Notes: generated from the letters alone by a model not told the origin. A DNA stretch of 64,000 nucleotides from CAZEHS01 sp964424355 (GCA_964424355.1 CAYRIO010000002.1:124001-188000), one strand, 5' to 3'; counted from the first letter of the stretch, positions 35,736 through 45,246 are shown. Made by a program: numbers and translations.

Positions 35736-36374
35736 ATGGCAGGTCTGAAGATCGGTATATTCGGGGGTTCTTTCAACCCCATACATAACGGGCATCTTGC
35801 CTTAGGTAAAACGGTCTGTGACGAACTGGCGCTGGATCAGTTGATTTTCATTCCTGCCGGTTTTCCACCCCATAAATCCCATCAATTCCTGGCACCGGCT
35901 GAACACCGGTATGCCATGGTCAAGCTGGCAGTCACTTGTGACCGCCGCTTTTCTGTATCCAGGTTAGAGCTGGATTCGGAGGAGACAACGTATACGGTGA
36001 CCACCTTAAAGGCCTTCCGACAGCTCTTTACCGATGAAGATCAGCTGTTCTTCATCATGGGGGCGGATTCTCTGGTGGATCTTGTGAATTGGTGGTCCTT
36101 CGGGGAGTTGGTAACCCTGTGTACCTTCGTGGCTGCTGCCCGGCCGGGAATTTCACGGGAGACCATGACCCAGCAGATAGAGGTGCTGAAAAGCCAATTC
36201 GGAGCAAAGGTGATGGTTGTGGATATGCCATTGATGGATCTGTCTGCTTCCGAAATTCGCCATAGGATAGCCCGTGGCGAAGGCATCAGTCCCCTTGTTC
36301 CTGAACCAGTAGCGTCTTATATCGTTCAAAACGGCCTATACGGAGGCGTTGGATATGACCCTGAAGCAACTTAA
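35736..36374 (+). CDS. nadD: Nicotinate-nucleotide adenylyltransferase
   Basis: 212 residues from ATG 35736 (RBS ATAGGAG). The nucleotidyl-transferase motif GGSFNPIHNGHL is present, along with ISSTxIR-type DLSASEIRHRI near the end. It makes deamido-NAD+ in NAD synthesis. The end overlaps yqeK by 20 nt. Confidence 0.95.
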   Translation: MAGLKIGIFGGSFNPIHNGHLALGKTVCDELALDQLIFIPAGFPPHKSHQFLAPAEHRYAMVKLAVTCDRRFSVSRLELDSEETTYTVTTLKAFRQLFTDEDQLFFIMGADSLVDLVNWWSFGELVTLCTFVAAARPGISRETMTQQIEVLKSQFGAKVMVVDMPLMDLSASEIRHRIARGEGISPLVPEPVASYIVQNGLYGGVGYDPEAT

Positions 36375-36981
36375 GGCGGTTCTGAAGGAGAGACTTCAGA
36401 ACAAACGCTATGAACACTCTGTTCACGTGATGGAGATGGCTGTATCCTTGGCTGCGGTTCATGGCGTGGATGAGGAGTCTGCCGCAGTGGCGGGCCTTCT
36501 TCATGACTATGCCAAGAATATGAGCCCGGAGGAACTGCGCCAGGCCGCCAATGAACTGGGGCTGGAACTGGATTCCGTGGTTTGCCGCCATATGATGCTT
36601 GCTCATGGCCCGGTGGGAGCCGCCTTGATAGAGCGGGACCTGCACGTATCCGATCCGGCAATCCTCAATGCGATCCGCTACCATACCTATGGGTGTACCG
36701 GCATGGGCATGTTGGAAAAAATCATCTACCTGGCAGATTACATCGAGCCGGGACGAAAATTCAAGGGCGCCGATGAACTTCGGAAAATCGCCTTTGAAAA
36801 TTTGGATAAAGCGGTGCTGATCGCATTGGAGGCTTCCATTGCCTATCTGATCGGCACGGACCGGCTGATGCACCCCAATACCCTCTATGCCCGCAATGAA
36901 CTGACCATTGAGCAGAACAACAGGAGGCATCATGGACTTGATTCGGGAACAGGCAAAGAAAATTGCCCATCTCTTGGATAG
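36355..36981 (+). CDS. yqeK: YqeK, HD-domain hydrolase (Ap4A hydrolase family)
   Basis: 208 residues from ATG 36355 (RBS GGAGG). The HD motif HSVHVMEMA...LLHDYAKNM and YLADYIEPGRKF are as in the YqeK family, whose members cut diadenosine tetraphosphate symmetrically. The reading frame overlaps both nadD and rsfS. Confidence 0.92.
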   Translation: MTLKQLKAVLKERLQNKRYEHSVHVMEMAVSLAAVHGVDEESAAVAGLLHDYAKNMSPEELRQAANELGLELDSVVCRHMMLAHGPVGAALIERDLHVSDPAILNAIRYHTYGCTGMGMLEKIIYLADYIEPGRKFKGADELRKIAFENLDKAVLIALEASIAYLIGTDRLMHPNTLYARNELTIEQNNRRHHGLDSGTGKENCPSLG

Positions 36982-37300
36982 TAAGAAAGGCATGGATATC
37001 TCCCTGCTGGATGTGCGGGGAATCAGCAGCATTACGGACTATTTCATCATCGCGACAGGAACCTCGGCGCGCCATGTCCTAGCCTTGGCCGATTATGTGG
37101 AAGGCGGCGTACGGCCCCTTGAAATGACGCTGCGCCATAAGGAAGGACACCGCACAGGGGACTGGGTCATCCTGGATTATGCGGATGTGGTCGTGCATAT
37201 TTTTGTGCGTGAAACCCGGGATTATTATGGCTTGGACAGGATGTGGCGGGATGCCCGGCATGTGGAATTCCCCCTTGACACTGGGGTCAAAGCCTTATAA
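36932..37300 (+). CDS. rsfS: Ribosomal silencing factor RsfS
   Basis: 122 residues from ATG 36932 (RBS AGGAGG). Contains DISLLDVRGISSITDYFIIATG and HRTGDWVILDYADVVVHIF, the RsfS/Iojap signature. It binds L14 and blocks subunit joining when nutrients are short. It overlaps yqeK by 50 nt. Confidence 0.95.
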   Translation: MDLIREQAKKIAHLLDSKKGMDISLLDVRGISSITDYFIIATGTSARHVLALADYVEGGVRPLEMTLRHKEGHRTGDWVILDYADVVVHIFVRETRDYYGLDRMWRDARHVEFPLDTGVKAL

Positions 37301-37303
37301 TAT
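37275..37303 (+). promoter_or_regulatory. Promoter of the leuS T-box transcript
   Basis: TTGACA (37275-37280), 17-nt spacer and TAATAT (37298-37303); a TATAAT with 15-nt spacing overlaps it. The -35 box lies inside the 3' end of rsfS. Confidence 0.6.
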
Positions 37304-37340
37304 TGATTCTAAGCATTCATAATGATTTGAGCAGCAGTAG

Positions 37341-37525
37341 GAATAGAAAATCGCTTCAGAGAGCCGGTGGATGGTGTGAACCGGTGCGACGATGTTCTGA
37401 ACTCAGCTCCTGAGAATGGGATGGTTCCCCGTATCGGACCGATAAGAGGACATAGTTATGTCAAGTAGGGTGGTACCGCGGAATTTTCCGTCCCTACGCA
37501 TCTGATAGGGTGCCGTTTTTATTTT
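37341..37525 (+). ncRNA. T-box leader controlling leuS
   Basis: The T-box sequence AGGGTGGTACCGCGG is at 37467-37481. Stem I begins near AGAGAGCCGG (37358-37367), and the specifier loop GAACTC presents CTC (37402-37404), a leucine codon. A terminator hairpin with T-runs (37515-37527) ends the element. Uncharged tRNA-Leu would bind and allow leuS transcription. About 50 nt separate it from the start codon. Confidence 0.92.
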
Positions 37526-37577
37526 TTGGAGAATCAGGACCCACGTTCAGTCTATTCAGCAATCAGGAGGCCCCATC

Positions 37578-40046
37578 ATGGAGAAGTATCTATTTACGGA
37601 AATTGAACAGAAATGGCAGGACAAATGGCTTAGCGGTGATGATTTCAAGACAGGGGAGGACCCCTCCAAACCTAAATATTATGTGTTGGAAATGTTCCCA
37701 TACCCATCCGGAAAGCTCCACATGGGTCATGTGCGCAACTATTCCATCGGGGATGTCATTGCCCGGTTCAAGAAAATGAACGGCTTCAATGTGCTGCACC
37801 CCATGGGCTGGGATGCTTTTGGCCTGCCTGCGGAAAATGCAGCCATTGCCCATGGCATTCATCCGGATCCCTGGACACGGAATAACATCGCTGAGATGAA
37901 AGTGGCCCTCAACACCCTGGGCATCAGCTATGATTGGGACCGTGAAGTGGGCACGTGCATGCCGGACTATTACAAGTGGACCCAGTGGATTTTCATTGAA
38001 TTCTATAAAAAAGGCTTGGCGTATAAGAAGAAATCCCCAGTGAACTGGTGCCCTTCCTGTGAAACGGTATTGGCCAACGAGCAGGTGGTCGGCGGCCAGT
38101 GCGAGCGCTGTGACAGCGTGGTCGGCAAGAAGAACCTGGAGCAGTGGTACCTGAAGATCACGGACTACGCCAACGAGCTCTTGGATGACCTAGACAACCT
38201 CCCGGGCTGGCCCGACAAGGTCAAGACCATGCAGGCCAACTGGATCGGCAGAAGCATCGGTGCTGAGGTTGATTTTGGGTTGGAAGGCTCCGATGAAAAG
38301 CTGAAGGTCTTTACGACTCGTCCGGATACGATTTTCGGCGCTACCTTCATGGTGCTGGCTCCAGAGCATCCTCTGGTCGCAGAACTGACTGCAGGGACGG
38401 AATATGAAGAGCAGATCAAGGCCTTCAATGAAAAACAGCAGTTCCTCACAGAAATTGAGCGGTCTTCTACGGAATTGGTAAAGGAAGGGGCATTCACCGG
38501 AAAATACGCGATCAATCCCCTGAACGGCTCAAAAGTACCTATCTGGGTTGCAAACTACGTGTTGATGCACTACGGAACCGGCGCCATCATGGCGGTACCG
38601 GCCCATGATGAACGGGATTTCGAGTTTGCCCGCAAATACGATATCGAGATTGTTCCGGTTATTTCTGAAGATGGAAGCGTTTACGAAGGTACCTCCATGA
38701 CCGAGGCCTATACGGGGTCCGGCAAAATGATTCACTCAGGAAAGTACTCCGGTTTGGATGTGGAAGCGGGCATCGAAGCACTTGTTGGGGATTTGGAAGA
38801 ACAGAAAGCCGGAAAAAAGACTATCAATTTCCGTCTTCGTGACTGGCTGATTTCCCGTCAGCGTTATTGGGGTGTTCCGATCCCCATCATGTACTGTGAT
38901 ACCTGCGGCGAGGTTGCTGTTCCTGAGCAAGAGCTGCCCCTTCTGCTCCCTCTGGACGTGAAGTTTACCGGCAAAGGCGAATCTCCGCTGCTGACCAGTG
39001 AAACCTTTGGATACACCACATGTCCCCACTGTGGCGGCAAGGCCCGGCGGGAAACGGATACCATGGACACCTTCGTCGATTCCTCCTGGTACTTCCTCCG
39101 TTACTGCGACAATCACAATGACTCCGCTCCCTTCAGCAAGGAAAAGGCGGAATACTGGATGGATGTGGACCAATACATCGGCGGCGTGGAACATGCCATC
39201 CTTCATCTGCTGTACTCCCGATTCTATACCCGGGTACTCTATGATATGGGACTGTCCCCGGTTAAGGAGCCCTTCCGCAATCTGCTGACCCAGGGCATGG
39301 TCCTGAAGGATGGGGCAAAAATGTCCAAATCCAAGGGCAATGTCGTCAGCCCCAAAGAAATCATCGACAAGTACGGCGCTGATACCGCCCGTCTCTTCAT
39401 CCTGTTCGCCGCACCGCCGGAGCGGGATCTGGACTGGAACGACGATGGGGTTGAGGGATCCTTCCGCTTCCTGAACCGCGTCTGGCGTCTGGTGCAGGAT
39501 GCCAAGGACAGCCTGGATCCAAGCGCAGTGCTGGGCGAGCTCTCGGCAGCCGATAAGGACCTGAACTTCGTCCTTCATAAAACAGTCAAAAAAGTGACCG
39601 ATGACATCTCGGACCGATTCAACTTCAACACGGCCATCAGTGCGGTCATGGAGCTGGTCAACGAGCTGTACCGATACCGTGAGGCTGGGGCAGTCAACAA
39701 AGCCCTGATGACGGACGCGATCAATAAAGTAGTCATGCTGATGGCTCCCTTCGCACCCCATATGACGGAAGAACTGTGGCTCACACTGGGCAATACAGAG
39801 TCCGTGCACACCATGGCTTGGCCTCAGTATGATGAAAAGGCTCTGGTCAAGGAAGAGGTGGAAGTGGTTCTCCAGATCAACGGAAAGGTTCGGGACAAGA
39901 TCACCGTGCCTCGGGAAATCAATCAGGCTGCCCTTGAGCAGATGGTCATGGCCAATGAACGGATCCTCAAGTTCATCGATGGCCGGGAGATTGTGAAAGT
40001 GGTTCTGATACCTCAAAAGTTGGTCAACATTGTTGTGAAGGGTTAA
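37578..40046 (+). CDS. leuS: Leucyl-tRNA synthetase
   Basis: 822 residues, full length. The class I motifs are PYPSGKLHMGHVRNY (HIGH) and KMSKSKGN (KMSKS); the editing domain has TTRPDTIFGATF. Expression is controlled by the T-box leader whose specifier is the Leu codon CTC. RBS CAGGAGG. Confidence 0.98.
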   Translation: MEKYLFTEIEQKWQDKWLSGDDFKTGEDPSKPKYYVLEMFPYPSGKLHMGHVRNYSIGDVIARFKKMNGFNVLHPMGWDAFGLPAENAAIAHGIHPDPWTRNNIAEMKVALNTLGISYDWDREVGTCMPDYYKWTQWIFIEFYKKGLAYKKKSPVNWCPSCETVLANEQVVGGQCERCDSVVGKKNLEQWYLKITDYANELLDDLDNLPGWPDKVKTMQANWIGRSIGAEVDFGLEGSDEKLKVFTTRPDTIFGATFMVLAPEHPLVAELTAGTEYEEQIKAFNEKQQFLTEIERSSTELVKEGAFTGKYAINPLNGSKVPIWVANYVLMHYGTGAIMAVPAHDERDFEFARKYDIEIVPVISEDGSVYEGTSMTEAYTGSGKMIHSGKYSGLDVEAGIEALVGDLEEQKAGKKTINFRLRDWLISRQRYWGVPIPIMYCDTCGEVAVPEQELPLLLPLDVKFTGKGESPLLTSETFGYTTCPHCGGKARRETDTMDTFVDSSWYFLRYCDNHNDSAPFSKEKAEYWMDVDQYIGGVEHAILHLLYSRFYTRVLYDMGLSPVKEPFRNLLTQGMVLKDGAKMSKSKGNVVSPKEIIDKYGADTARLFILFAAPPERDLDWNDDGVEGSFRFLNRVWRLVQDAKDSLDPSAVLGELSAADKDLNFVLHKTVKKVTDDISDRFNFNTAISAVMELVNELYRYREAGAVNKALMTDAINKVVMLMAPFAPHMTEELWLTLGNTESVHTMAWPQYDEKALVKEEVEVVLQINGKVRDKITVPREINQAALEQMVMANERILKFIDGREIVKVVLIPQKLVNIVVKG

Positions 40047-40060
40047 CCCAGGAGGTGTCT

Positions 40061-40720
40061 ATGAGTAAAGAAGTCAAGCCGATATTCAAACGGTACCTGT
40101 CTATCGCCAAGGGCGTTTCGGATACCTTCGGGCCCAACTGCGAAGTCGTGATCCACGATTTCAGCCTGAAACCCAACTCCATCGTGGCCATCGAGAACGG
40201 TCATGTCACGGGACGGGTTGTGGGGAGCCCGGTCACGGAAAACTCTCTTCAAAAGGTCTTCAAAAGCCAGTCTGGGGAAGACGTGATCAACTACAGCGGA
40301 AAAACCCCGGATGGGCGGGTGCTTAAATGCACCACGGTCTACATCAAGGATGACGATGGGGAACCGGTGGGATGCATGTGCATCAACTACGACCTGACAG
40401 AGCTCCTGCTGGCCAAAAAAGCCCTGGATGATATCATGAAAATCGATATCACCGCTTCTGAACGCGAGGTTGAAGGCGAGCCTGTCAACCGGATCAATGA
40501 CGTGTTGACCGATATCGTCCTCAACACCATTGAGGAATCCGGAAAACCGGTCGCCTACCTCACGAAAGAGGAAAAAGTGGATATCGTTAAGAAACTCGAT
40601 GTCCAGGGAGCCTTCCTGATAAAAGGGGCGATTGATTATGTTGCAAAAGTCCTTTGTGTTTCCCGTTATACCATCTATAATTATCTTGATGAGATCCGCG
40701 TATCAAAAACCAGTCTCTAA
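40061..40720 (+). CDS. DauR/YheO-type PAS-like helix-turn-helix regulator
   Basis: 219 residues from ATG 40061 (RBS AGGAGGTG). The N-terminal YheO/PAS-like domain (GPNCEVVIHDFSL...VGCMCINYDLT) is followed by a C-terminal HTH (GAIDYVAKVLCVSRYTIYNYLDEI). The family includes DauR, a repressor of D-arginine catabolism in Pseudomonas. The next gene, ridA, is only 11 nt away, so the pair probably acts together in amino-acid or imine metabolism. The effector is unknown. Confidence 0.85.
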   Translation: MSKEVKPIFKRYLSIAKGVSDTFGPNCEVVIHDFSLKPNSIVAIENGHVTGRVVGSPVTENSLQKVFKSQSGEDVINYSGKTPDGRVLKCTTVYIKDDDGEPVGCMCINYDLTELLLAKKALDDIMKIDITASEREVEGEPVNRINDVLTDIVLNTIEESGKPVAYLTKEEKVDIVKKLDVQGAFLIKGAIDYVAKVLCVSRYTIYNYLDEIRVSKTSL

Positions 40721-40731
40721 GGAGGATTCAC

Positions 40732-41115
40732 ATGACACTTCAACCCATTGCAACAGAAAAAGCCCCTGCGGCTCTTGGCCCTTACTCACAAGGGATCATC
40801 GCTGGGAACATGGTATTCCTTTCCGGTCAGCTGCCCATCAACCCAGCTGAAGGCAAGATCACAGCAGAGAGTATTGAAGACATGACCCGTCAAAGCCTTG
40901 AAAACTGCAAAGCTGTCCTGGACAATGCCGGTGCTTCTTTGAAGGATGTGGCCAAGGTCACCATCTTCATCAAGAACATGGGTGATTTTGCCCGGATCAA
41001 TGGCATCTATGCAGAGTATTTCTCTGAACATAAACCAGCCCGGTCCACTGTAGAAGTGGCTCGACTCCCACTGGATGCTCAGATTGAGATCGAAATGATC
41101 GCTGTAAAAGGATAA
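40732..41115 (+). CDS. ridA: RidA family reactive-imine deaminase
   Basis: 127 residues, the usual size. The family blocks ALGPYSQGI, SGQLPINP and the C-terminal substrate Arg with Glu (ARSTVEVARLPLDAQIEIE) are present. It hydrolyses enamine/imine intermediates from PLP enzymes acting on amino acids. It follows the DauR-like gene and has its own terminator. Confidence 0.95.
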   Translation: MTLQPIATEKAPAALGPYSQGIIAGNMVFLSGQLPINPAEGKITAESIEDMTRQSLENCKAVLDNAGASLKDVAKVTIFIKNMGDFARINGIYAEYFSEHKPARSTVEVARLPLDAQIEIEMIAVKG

Positions 41116-41123
41116 CTGACATT

Positions 41124-41169
41124 AAAAAACCGCAGTTCGCTGGATCACTCCAGGAGGTGCGGTTTTTTC
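41124..41169 (+). terminator. Terminator after ridA
   Basis: AAAAAACCGCA (41124-41134) pairs with TGCGGTTTTTT (41158-41168), with an inner CTGGA/TCCAG stem; the A and T runs allow use in both directions. Confidence 0.9.
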
Positions 41170-41256
41170 TTTGGCGATAAAAGGATTATGCGTGTCTATT
41201 CATCGTGGTTTCAGGGTATAATCAATTCAAATGACAGGGAAATACCGAGGTGCCTT

Positions 41257-43158
41257 ATGAATCACGTGGTCGATTTCATTGATAAGCCTTTTTACCAGGA
41301 CAATCAGCAGATCAGCAGCCGAACGGCGCGGGTCAGCTTTATTTCGCCTACGGGAATCATCCTGAAACGGGAGGAATTCGGATGCTGGGATAAGGAAGCG
41401 GTCTATGAGGCCCTGCGGCAGGGGAAGGAAGTGTGCCTGGATAATCTGTACATTCGGGATTTCACCCTGAACGAGATCCGTAAGACGGACTATGACCGTG
41501 TGAAAATCGAGAATATCAGCGCCCGCCACGTGTTTTTCGACGGCAATACGGATTTCAGTATCTCGGAGTTCACGGGAACCGCCGCCACGTTCAGGAACTC
41601 GGTTTTCCATGGCGCAACGGTGGATTTTCGGGATGTGCGCTTCAACTGCGGCGAGTTGGATTTCGGAAAAACCGAGCTGAGCCTTCGGAACATTTATTTC
41701 AACAACTCCCAGTTTGATCATTGCCCCCTGGATTTCGGGGGGATGGTCGTCCGGAGCGGCGATTTTCATTTCTATCATGTGTTGTGCAATGCCAGTTCCC
41801 TCAATTTTATCAGCACGCATTTCTCAGACGGATTCAAGGATTTTAGAAAGCTCAAGGTCATCCAAGGCAATCTGATTTTCCGCAGCGTATTCTTCAACGA
41901 TGGGGATACGGATTTCATAGAAATGGATCTGGATCAGGGGAATATCGATTTTCGGCTGGCCCGGTTCGGGTCCGGAGAGCTGAACTTTGGCGGCAGCAAC
42001 CTGGGTGAGGGGGATAAGGACTTCAGCGGCGTGATTTTCCCCCGGGGCATGGTGAGTTTCACTGGGGCGACATTTGGTAAGGGCAGCCTTCATATGATCG
42101 ATGCGATCTTCCGCAGAGGAAACATCCATTTTAACGCCTGTAGCTTCGGTTGTGAGGATATCCATATCACCAGCACGGATTTCGGGGACGGGTTCCTGGA
42201 GTTCACGGACAGTGTCTTTGAAACCCAGGTGTTCAATATTGTATCCTGCCGATTCGGCAGAGGGGATATCGATTTTAACCGCAGCAACCTGTCTCAAACG
42301 GTTCTGAACTTCTATGGCACAGAATTCAATCAGGGGAAGCTCAACTTCTTCGATACCATCGCCGACACGGTGACCTTTCACGAGTGCACCTTCGACAACC
42401 ATGTGTACATGAACTTTGAGAGCTGCAATTTCCTCAGTATCCTGAACTCCATCATTGAGAAGACCATGGACCTCCGCAGCAACATCGCCCTCAACACCCA
42501 AAAGATCAACGCCATCAATCTCAGCGGCACGAAAAATCTGGGGCATATCTATGTGGATTGGAAAATGAATCATGTCAAAGAAATGATATACGCCCAGGGT
42601 GATGGGACGGACATGATGGACAAGGCCAGTCAGTTCCGCCTGCTGAAGGAAAACTTCAGGAGCATCGGCCAATATGACGATGAGGACCATGCTTATGTGG
42701 AGTTTAAACGCTGCCAGCGGGAAGGGCACTACATACAGGATGCCACCATGATCCGTTCCCTCCAAAAGGACCTGTTACCTCGGTTCGTATGGCTTTTCAG
42801 GGCCCGGGCGGCTCAGTTTTTCAACTGGCTGATTTTTGATAAGATCGGAAGATATGGCACTTCACCTCTCCATGTGTTTATGGCAATGGTTCAGGTTCTT
42901 TTGATTTTCACAGTCATCTATCTGCCGCCCTATGTGGGGCTGGAGGACCCGGGGAAATTTGCCGATATAACGAATCCGTTTTCCAGAAGGGTTCTCCTGT
43001 GTTTTTATCACAGCTTGGCAACGTTTCTCACCGTGGGGTACGGCGATGTGAATCCGTCGAATCTTGCAGGGGTTCTGCTCTCCGGAGCCGAAGGGTTTTC
43101 CGGGGTGTTCCTCACCGCTTTCTTCGCCATTACAGTTGTCAGGAAGCTTTTAAGATGA
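41257..43158 (+). CDS. Potassium-channel-like protein with about 23 tandem 12-residue repeats
   Basis: 633 residues from ATG 41257 (RBS GAGG). Residues 94-369 consist of about 23 uninterrupted 12-residue units of the form x-x-G-x-x-x-F-x-x-x-x-F (for example GEGDKDFSGVIF, PRGMVSFTGATF, GDGFLEFTDSVF). This predicts a beta-solenoid with aromatic ladders, distinct from the five-residue pentapeptide repeat. A helical linker (about 390-520) leads to a two-helix pore domain with selectivity filter TVGYGD near residue 590. No cytoplasmic RCK domain follows; the protein ends soon after the second helix. Likely a K+ channel gated through its repeat domain; this gating is inferred. Confidence 0.85.
   Translation: MNHVVDFIDKPFYQDNQQISSRTARVSFISPTGIILKREEFGCWDKEAVYEALRQGKEVCLDNLYIRDFTLNEIRKTDYDRVKIENISARHVFFDGNTDFSISEFTGTAATFRNSVFHGATVDFRDVRFNCGELDFGKTELSLRNIYFNNSQFDHCPLDFGGMVVRSGDFHFYHVLCNASSLNFISTHFSDGFKDFRKLKVIQGNLIFRSVFFNDGDTDFIEMDLDQGNIDFRLARFGSGELNFGGSNLGEGDKDFSGVIFPRGMVSFTGATFGKGSLHMIDAIFRRGNIHFNACSFGCEDIHITSTDFGDGFLEFTDSVFETQVFNIVSCRFGRGDIDFNRSNLSQTVLNFYGTEFNQGKLNFFDTIADTVTFHECTFDNHVYMNFESCNFLSILNSIIEKTMDLRSNIALNTQKINAINLSGTKNLGHIYVDWKMNHVKEMIYAQGDGTDMMDKASQFRLLKENFRSIGQYDDEDHAYVEFKRCQREGHYIQDATMIRSLQKDLLPRFVWLFRARAAQFFNWLIFDKIGRYGTSPLHVFMAMVQVLLIFTVIYLPPYVGLEDPGKFADITNPFSRRVLLCFYHSLATFLTVGYGDVNPSNLAGVLLSGAEGFSGVFLTAFFAITVVRKLLR
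41536..42363 (+). repeat. 36-nt periodic coding repeat (12-residue units)
   Basis: About 23 consecutive units of 36 nt encode the dodecapeptide array without insertions or deletions. DNA identity between units is low, so the period is kept at protein level, which points to old, selected repeats rather than recent duplication. Confidence 0.8.
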
Positions 43159-43182
43159 AGACACAGGTTATGCATAAAGCCA

Positions 43183-43220
43183 GAAGGCTATCCGCTTTTT
43201 CAGTGGATAGCCTTCTTTTT
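43183..43220 (+). terminator. Terminator between convergent channel and YitT genes
   Basis: GAAGGCTATCCGC (43183-43195) pairs with GTGGATAGCCTTC (43203-43215, one G-T pair) and is followed by TTTTT. It overlaps the stop of the opposing YitT gene. Confidence 0.85.
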
Positions 43221-44060
43221 ATGTCTCCCGCCCATGACTTCGCTGACATCGTGAATCGTGACAAACGCCTCGGGATCCTTGTCCAGCACAATGGCCCGGA
43301 GCTTGGCGACCTCCAGCCGAGTGATGACCGCATAGATGATCATCCGGCGATCAATGGCACCGTCGATCCCTGAACCGAAAAAGTAGGTGACATTCCGCCC
43401 CAGCCGGTCCTGAATGGCCTCGGCAATGTCCTGAAAATGATGGGAAATAATTGTTGCCGCCTTGGCTTCCTCAAGGCCCTCAATGGTGATATCAATCACC
43501 TTGTAGGCAATGAAGTAAGCAATCAGGGAATACATGGCACGGTCCCAACCGAATACCAGACCGGCACTGCTGAGAATAAACACATTGAACAGCATGACGG
43601 TTTCACCGACTGAAAAAACGCTTTGCTTATTAAGGATAAGCGCAACCATCTCGGTACCGTCCAGAGAGCCGCCGTATCGAATGATCAGCCCCACGCCGAC
43701 CCCTAAGATGATCCCGCCAAAAACTGCCGCTAGCATCACGTCTTGAGTCAATCCGGGTATCGGATGCAGGATGTTCACAAACACCGACAGGCAGGATATT
43801 GAAAAAAGTGAGGTGATGACAAAGGTCTTGCCAATGTACTTGTAGCCCAATACCAGGAATGGGATATTCAAAACAAAGATGAGGATTCCGATAGGCACCC
43901 CGGTCAGATAACCGGCGATGATTGAAATCCCGACGATGCCGCCATCAACGATGTTATTTGGAATCAGAAAGATTTCAAGGCCGACAGCGGCCAAAATAGA
44001 GCCTAAGAGCAGGAACAGGAACCGATTGATCTCTCTTGCGATTGTTTTACGTTTCATCAT
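43200..44060 (-). CDS. YitT family membrane protein
   Basis: 286 residues. Five to six membrane helices (DUF161 pair) are followed by a soluble C-terminal DUF2179 domain (about 215-280, containing GAIDRRMIIYAVITRLEVAKL). The RBS AAGGAGG precedes ATGATG, so either Met may start. Some family members have been linked to transport, but no substrate can be stated from the sequence. Confidence 0.88.
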   Translation of the reverse strand: MMKRKTIAREINRFLFLLLGSILAAVGLEIFLIPNNIVDGGIVGISIIAGYLTGVPIGILIFVLNIPFLVLGYKYIGKTFVITSLFSISCLSVFVNILHPIPGLTQDVMLAAVFGGIILGVGVGLIIRYGGSLDGTEMVALILNKQSVFSVGETVMLFNVFILSSAGLVFGWDRAMYSLIAYFIAYKVIDITIEGLEEAKAATIISHHFQDIAEAIQDRLGRNVTYFFGSGIDGAIDRRMIIYAVITRLEVAKLRAIVLDKDPEAFVTIHDVSEVMGGRHKKKAIH

Positions 44061-44258
44061 GACCTCCTTGTGAACGGCTGCATTTGACGGGGATTATCTA
44101 TTCCTATTATAACAGGCTTTCAATTTGAGTATCATGATGGTTACCCTGCTTTCATCTATTTGACGCATTTTCAGCACGAAAACAGACATTCCTGTACAAA
44201 TCGTTGAGTGGATTCAGGGATATCTGGTAAAATGAAGGTATCACTGGAGGCGAAATTC

Positions 44259-45146
44259 ATGGAACTGCAAGAGAAAGGCTTCAAACTGAAATTCAAGCTG
44301 TTCAAGCCGAAAAATATCGAGAATGATGGCTATGAACCTGACGTAAAGAAGCAAAAGAAAGCTGCCGGAATAGCGGCAGTGATCCTGGCTGTCTTGGTGA
44401 AAAGTAAAGTGTTGATCTTATTTTTGCTCCAAACATTGAAATTGGATATTGTCCTTCAATTGTTCAAGCTGGGCAGTATGGGAGGCACCCTGGTAACAAT
44501 GGCCGTCATGGCCTGGGTGTACGCAACCACTTACGGATGGCTGTTTGCCATCGGCTTGGTCGCTCTTATTTTCATTCATGAGATGGGTCATTATATTGCG
44601 GCCCGATATACGGGCGTGGATGTGAGTGCCCCCGTATTCATTCCGTTTTTAGGCGCTTTTATCGGCATGAAAGAGAAACCCGCCAACGCGGAGATTGAAG
44701 GCAAAATAGCCATTGCAGGCCCCTTGGCCGGCACCCTGGGCACCTGTCTGGCCGCGGTGGGCTGGCTCCTGACAGGCAATGAGCTGTTGAAAGGCCTGAT
44801 CTACTTCAACCTGGTCATGACCCTGTTCAACCTCATTCCCTTCGGATTTCTGGATGGCGGGCGCATCGCTTCTGCGGTATCGGGCAAATATTGGATTGTC
44901 GGACTCATCATTTTTGGAGCACTGGCAATCTACAGCCATAACCCCGTCCTGCTGGTCCTGCTGATTTCCGGCTCCATAAGCGCCTGGAAAAAACGGAAAC
45001 TCAATCGGGATGCCGATTCCTACTACGATATCGATACCGAGTCCCGGAATATCCTGTCCTTGGCCTACTTCGGCACCCTGCTTGTCAATGGGATGGCACT
45101 GGTTGTCTTTTTCGCCATGGAGCAGGGCATTTCGCTATTGGGATAA
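44259..45146 (+). CDS. M50 family site-2-type zinc metalloprotease
   Basis: 295 residues from ATG 44259 (RBS GGAGG). It has several membrane helices, the zinc-binding IHEMGHY (HExxH) and the third ligand in NLIPFGFLDGGRI. The N-terminal region of 45 residues is soluble and basic. Intramembrane proteolysis is the family activity; there is no PDZ domain, as in the SpoIVFB-like branch. The substrate is unknown. Confidence 0.88.
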   Translation: MELQEKGFKLKFKLFKPKNIENDGYEPDVKKQKKAAGIAAVILAVLVKSKVLILFLLQTLKLDIVLQLFKLGSMGGTLVTMAVMAWVYATTYGWLFAIGLVALIFIHEMGHYIAARYTGVDVSAPVFIPFLGAFIGMKEKPANAEIEGKIAIAGPLAGTLGTCLAAVGWLLTGNELLKGLIYFNLVMTLFNLIPFGFLDGGRIASAVSGKYWIVGLIIFGALAIYSHNPVLLVLLISGSISAWKKRKLNRDADSYYDIDTESRNILSLAYFGTLLVNGMALVVFFAMEQGISLLG

Positions 45147-45246
45147 CCCCTCACAGCCAGTGGAGGATATCCCATGCCATGGGCGGATCAAGAAGAAATC
45201 CATCTGAAGTACAGCTAAATAAACACTTTAGAAATGAAAAAAGGGG

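Noticed and set aside
37301..37577. Small coding genes in the leuS upstream region
   Set aside because: The stretch is fully explained by the promoter, T-box leader and terminator.
41536..42363. CRISPR-like or DNA-level tandem repeat
   Set aside because: The 36-nt period is only seen after translation; units differ strongly in DNA, so it is a protein repeat.
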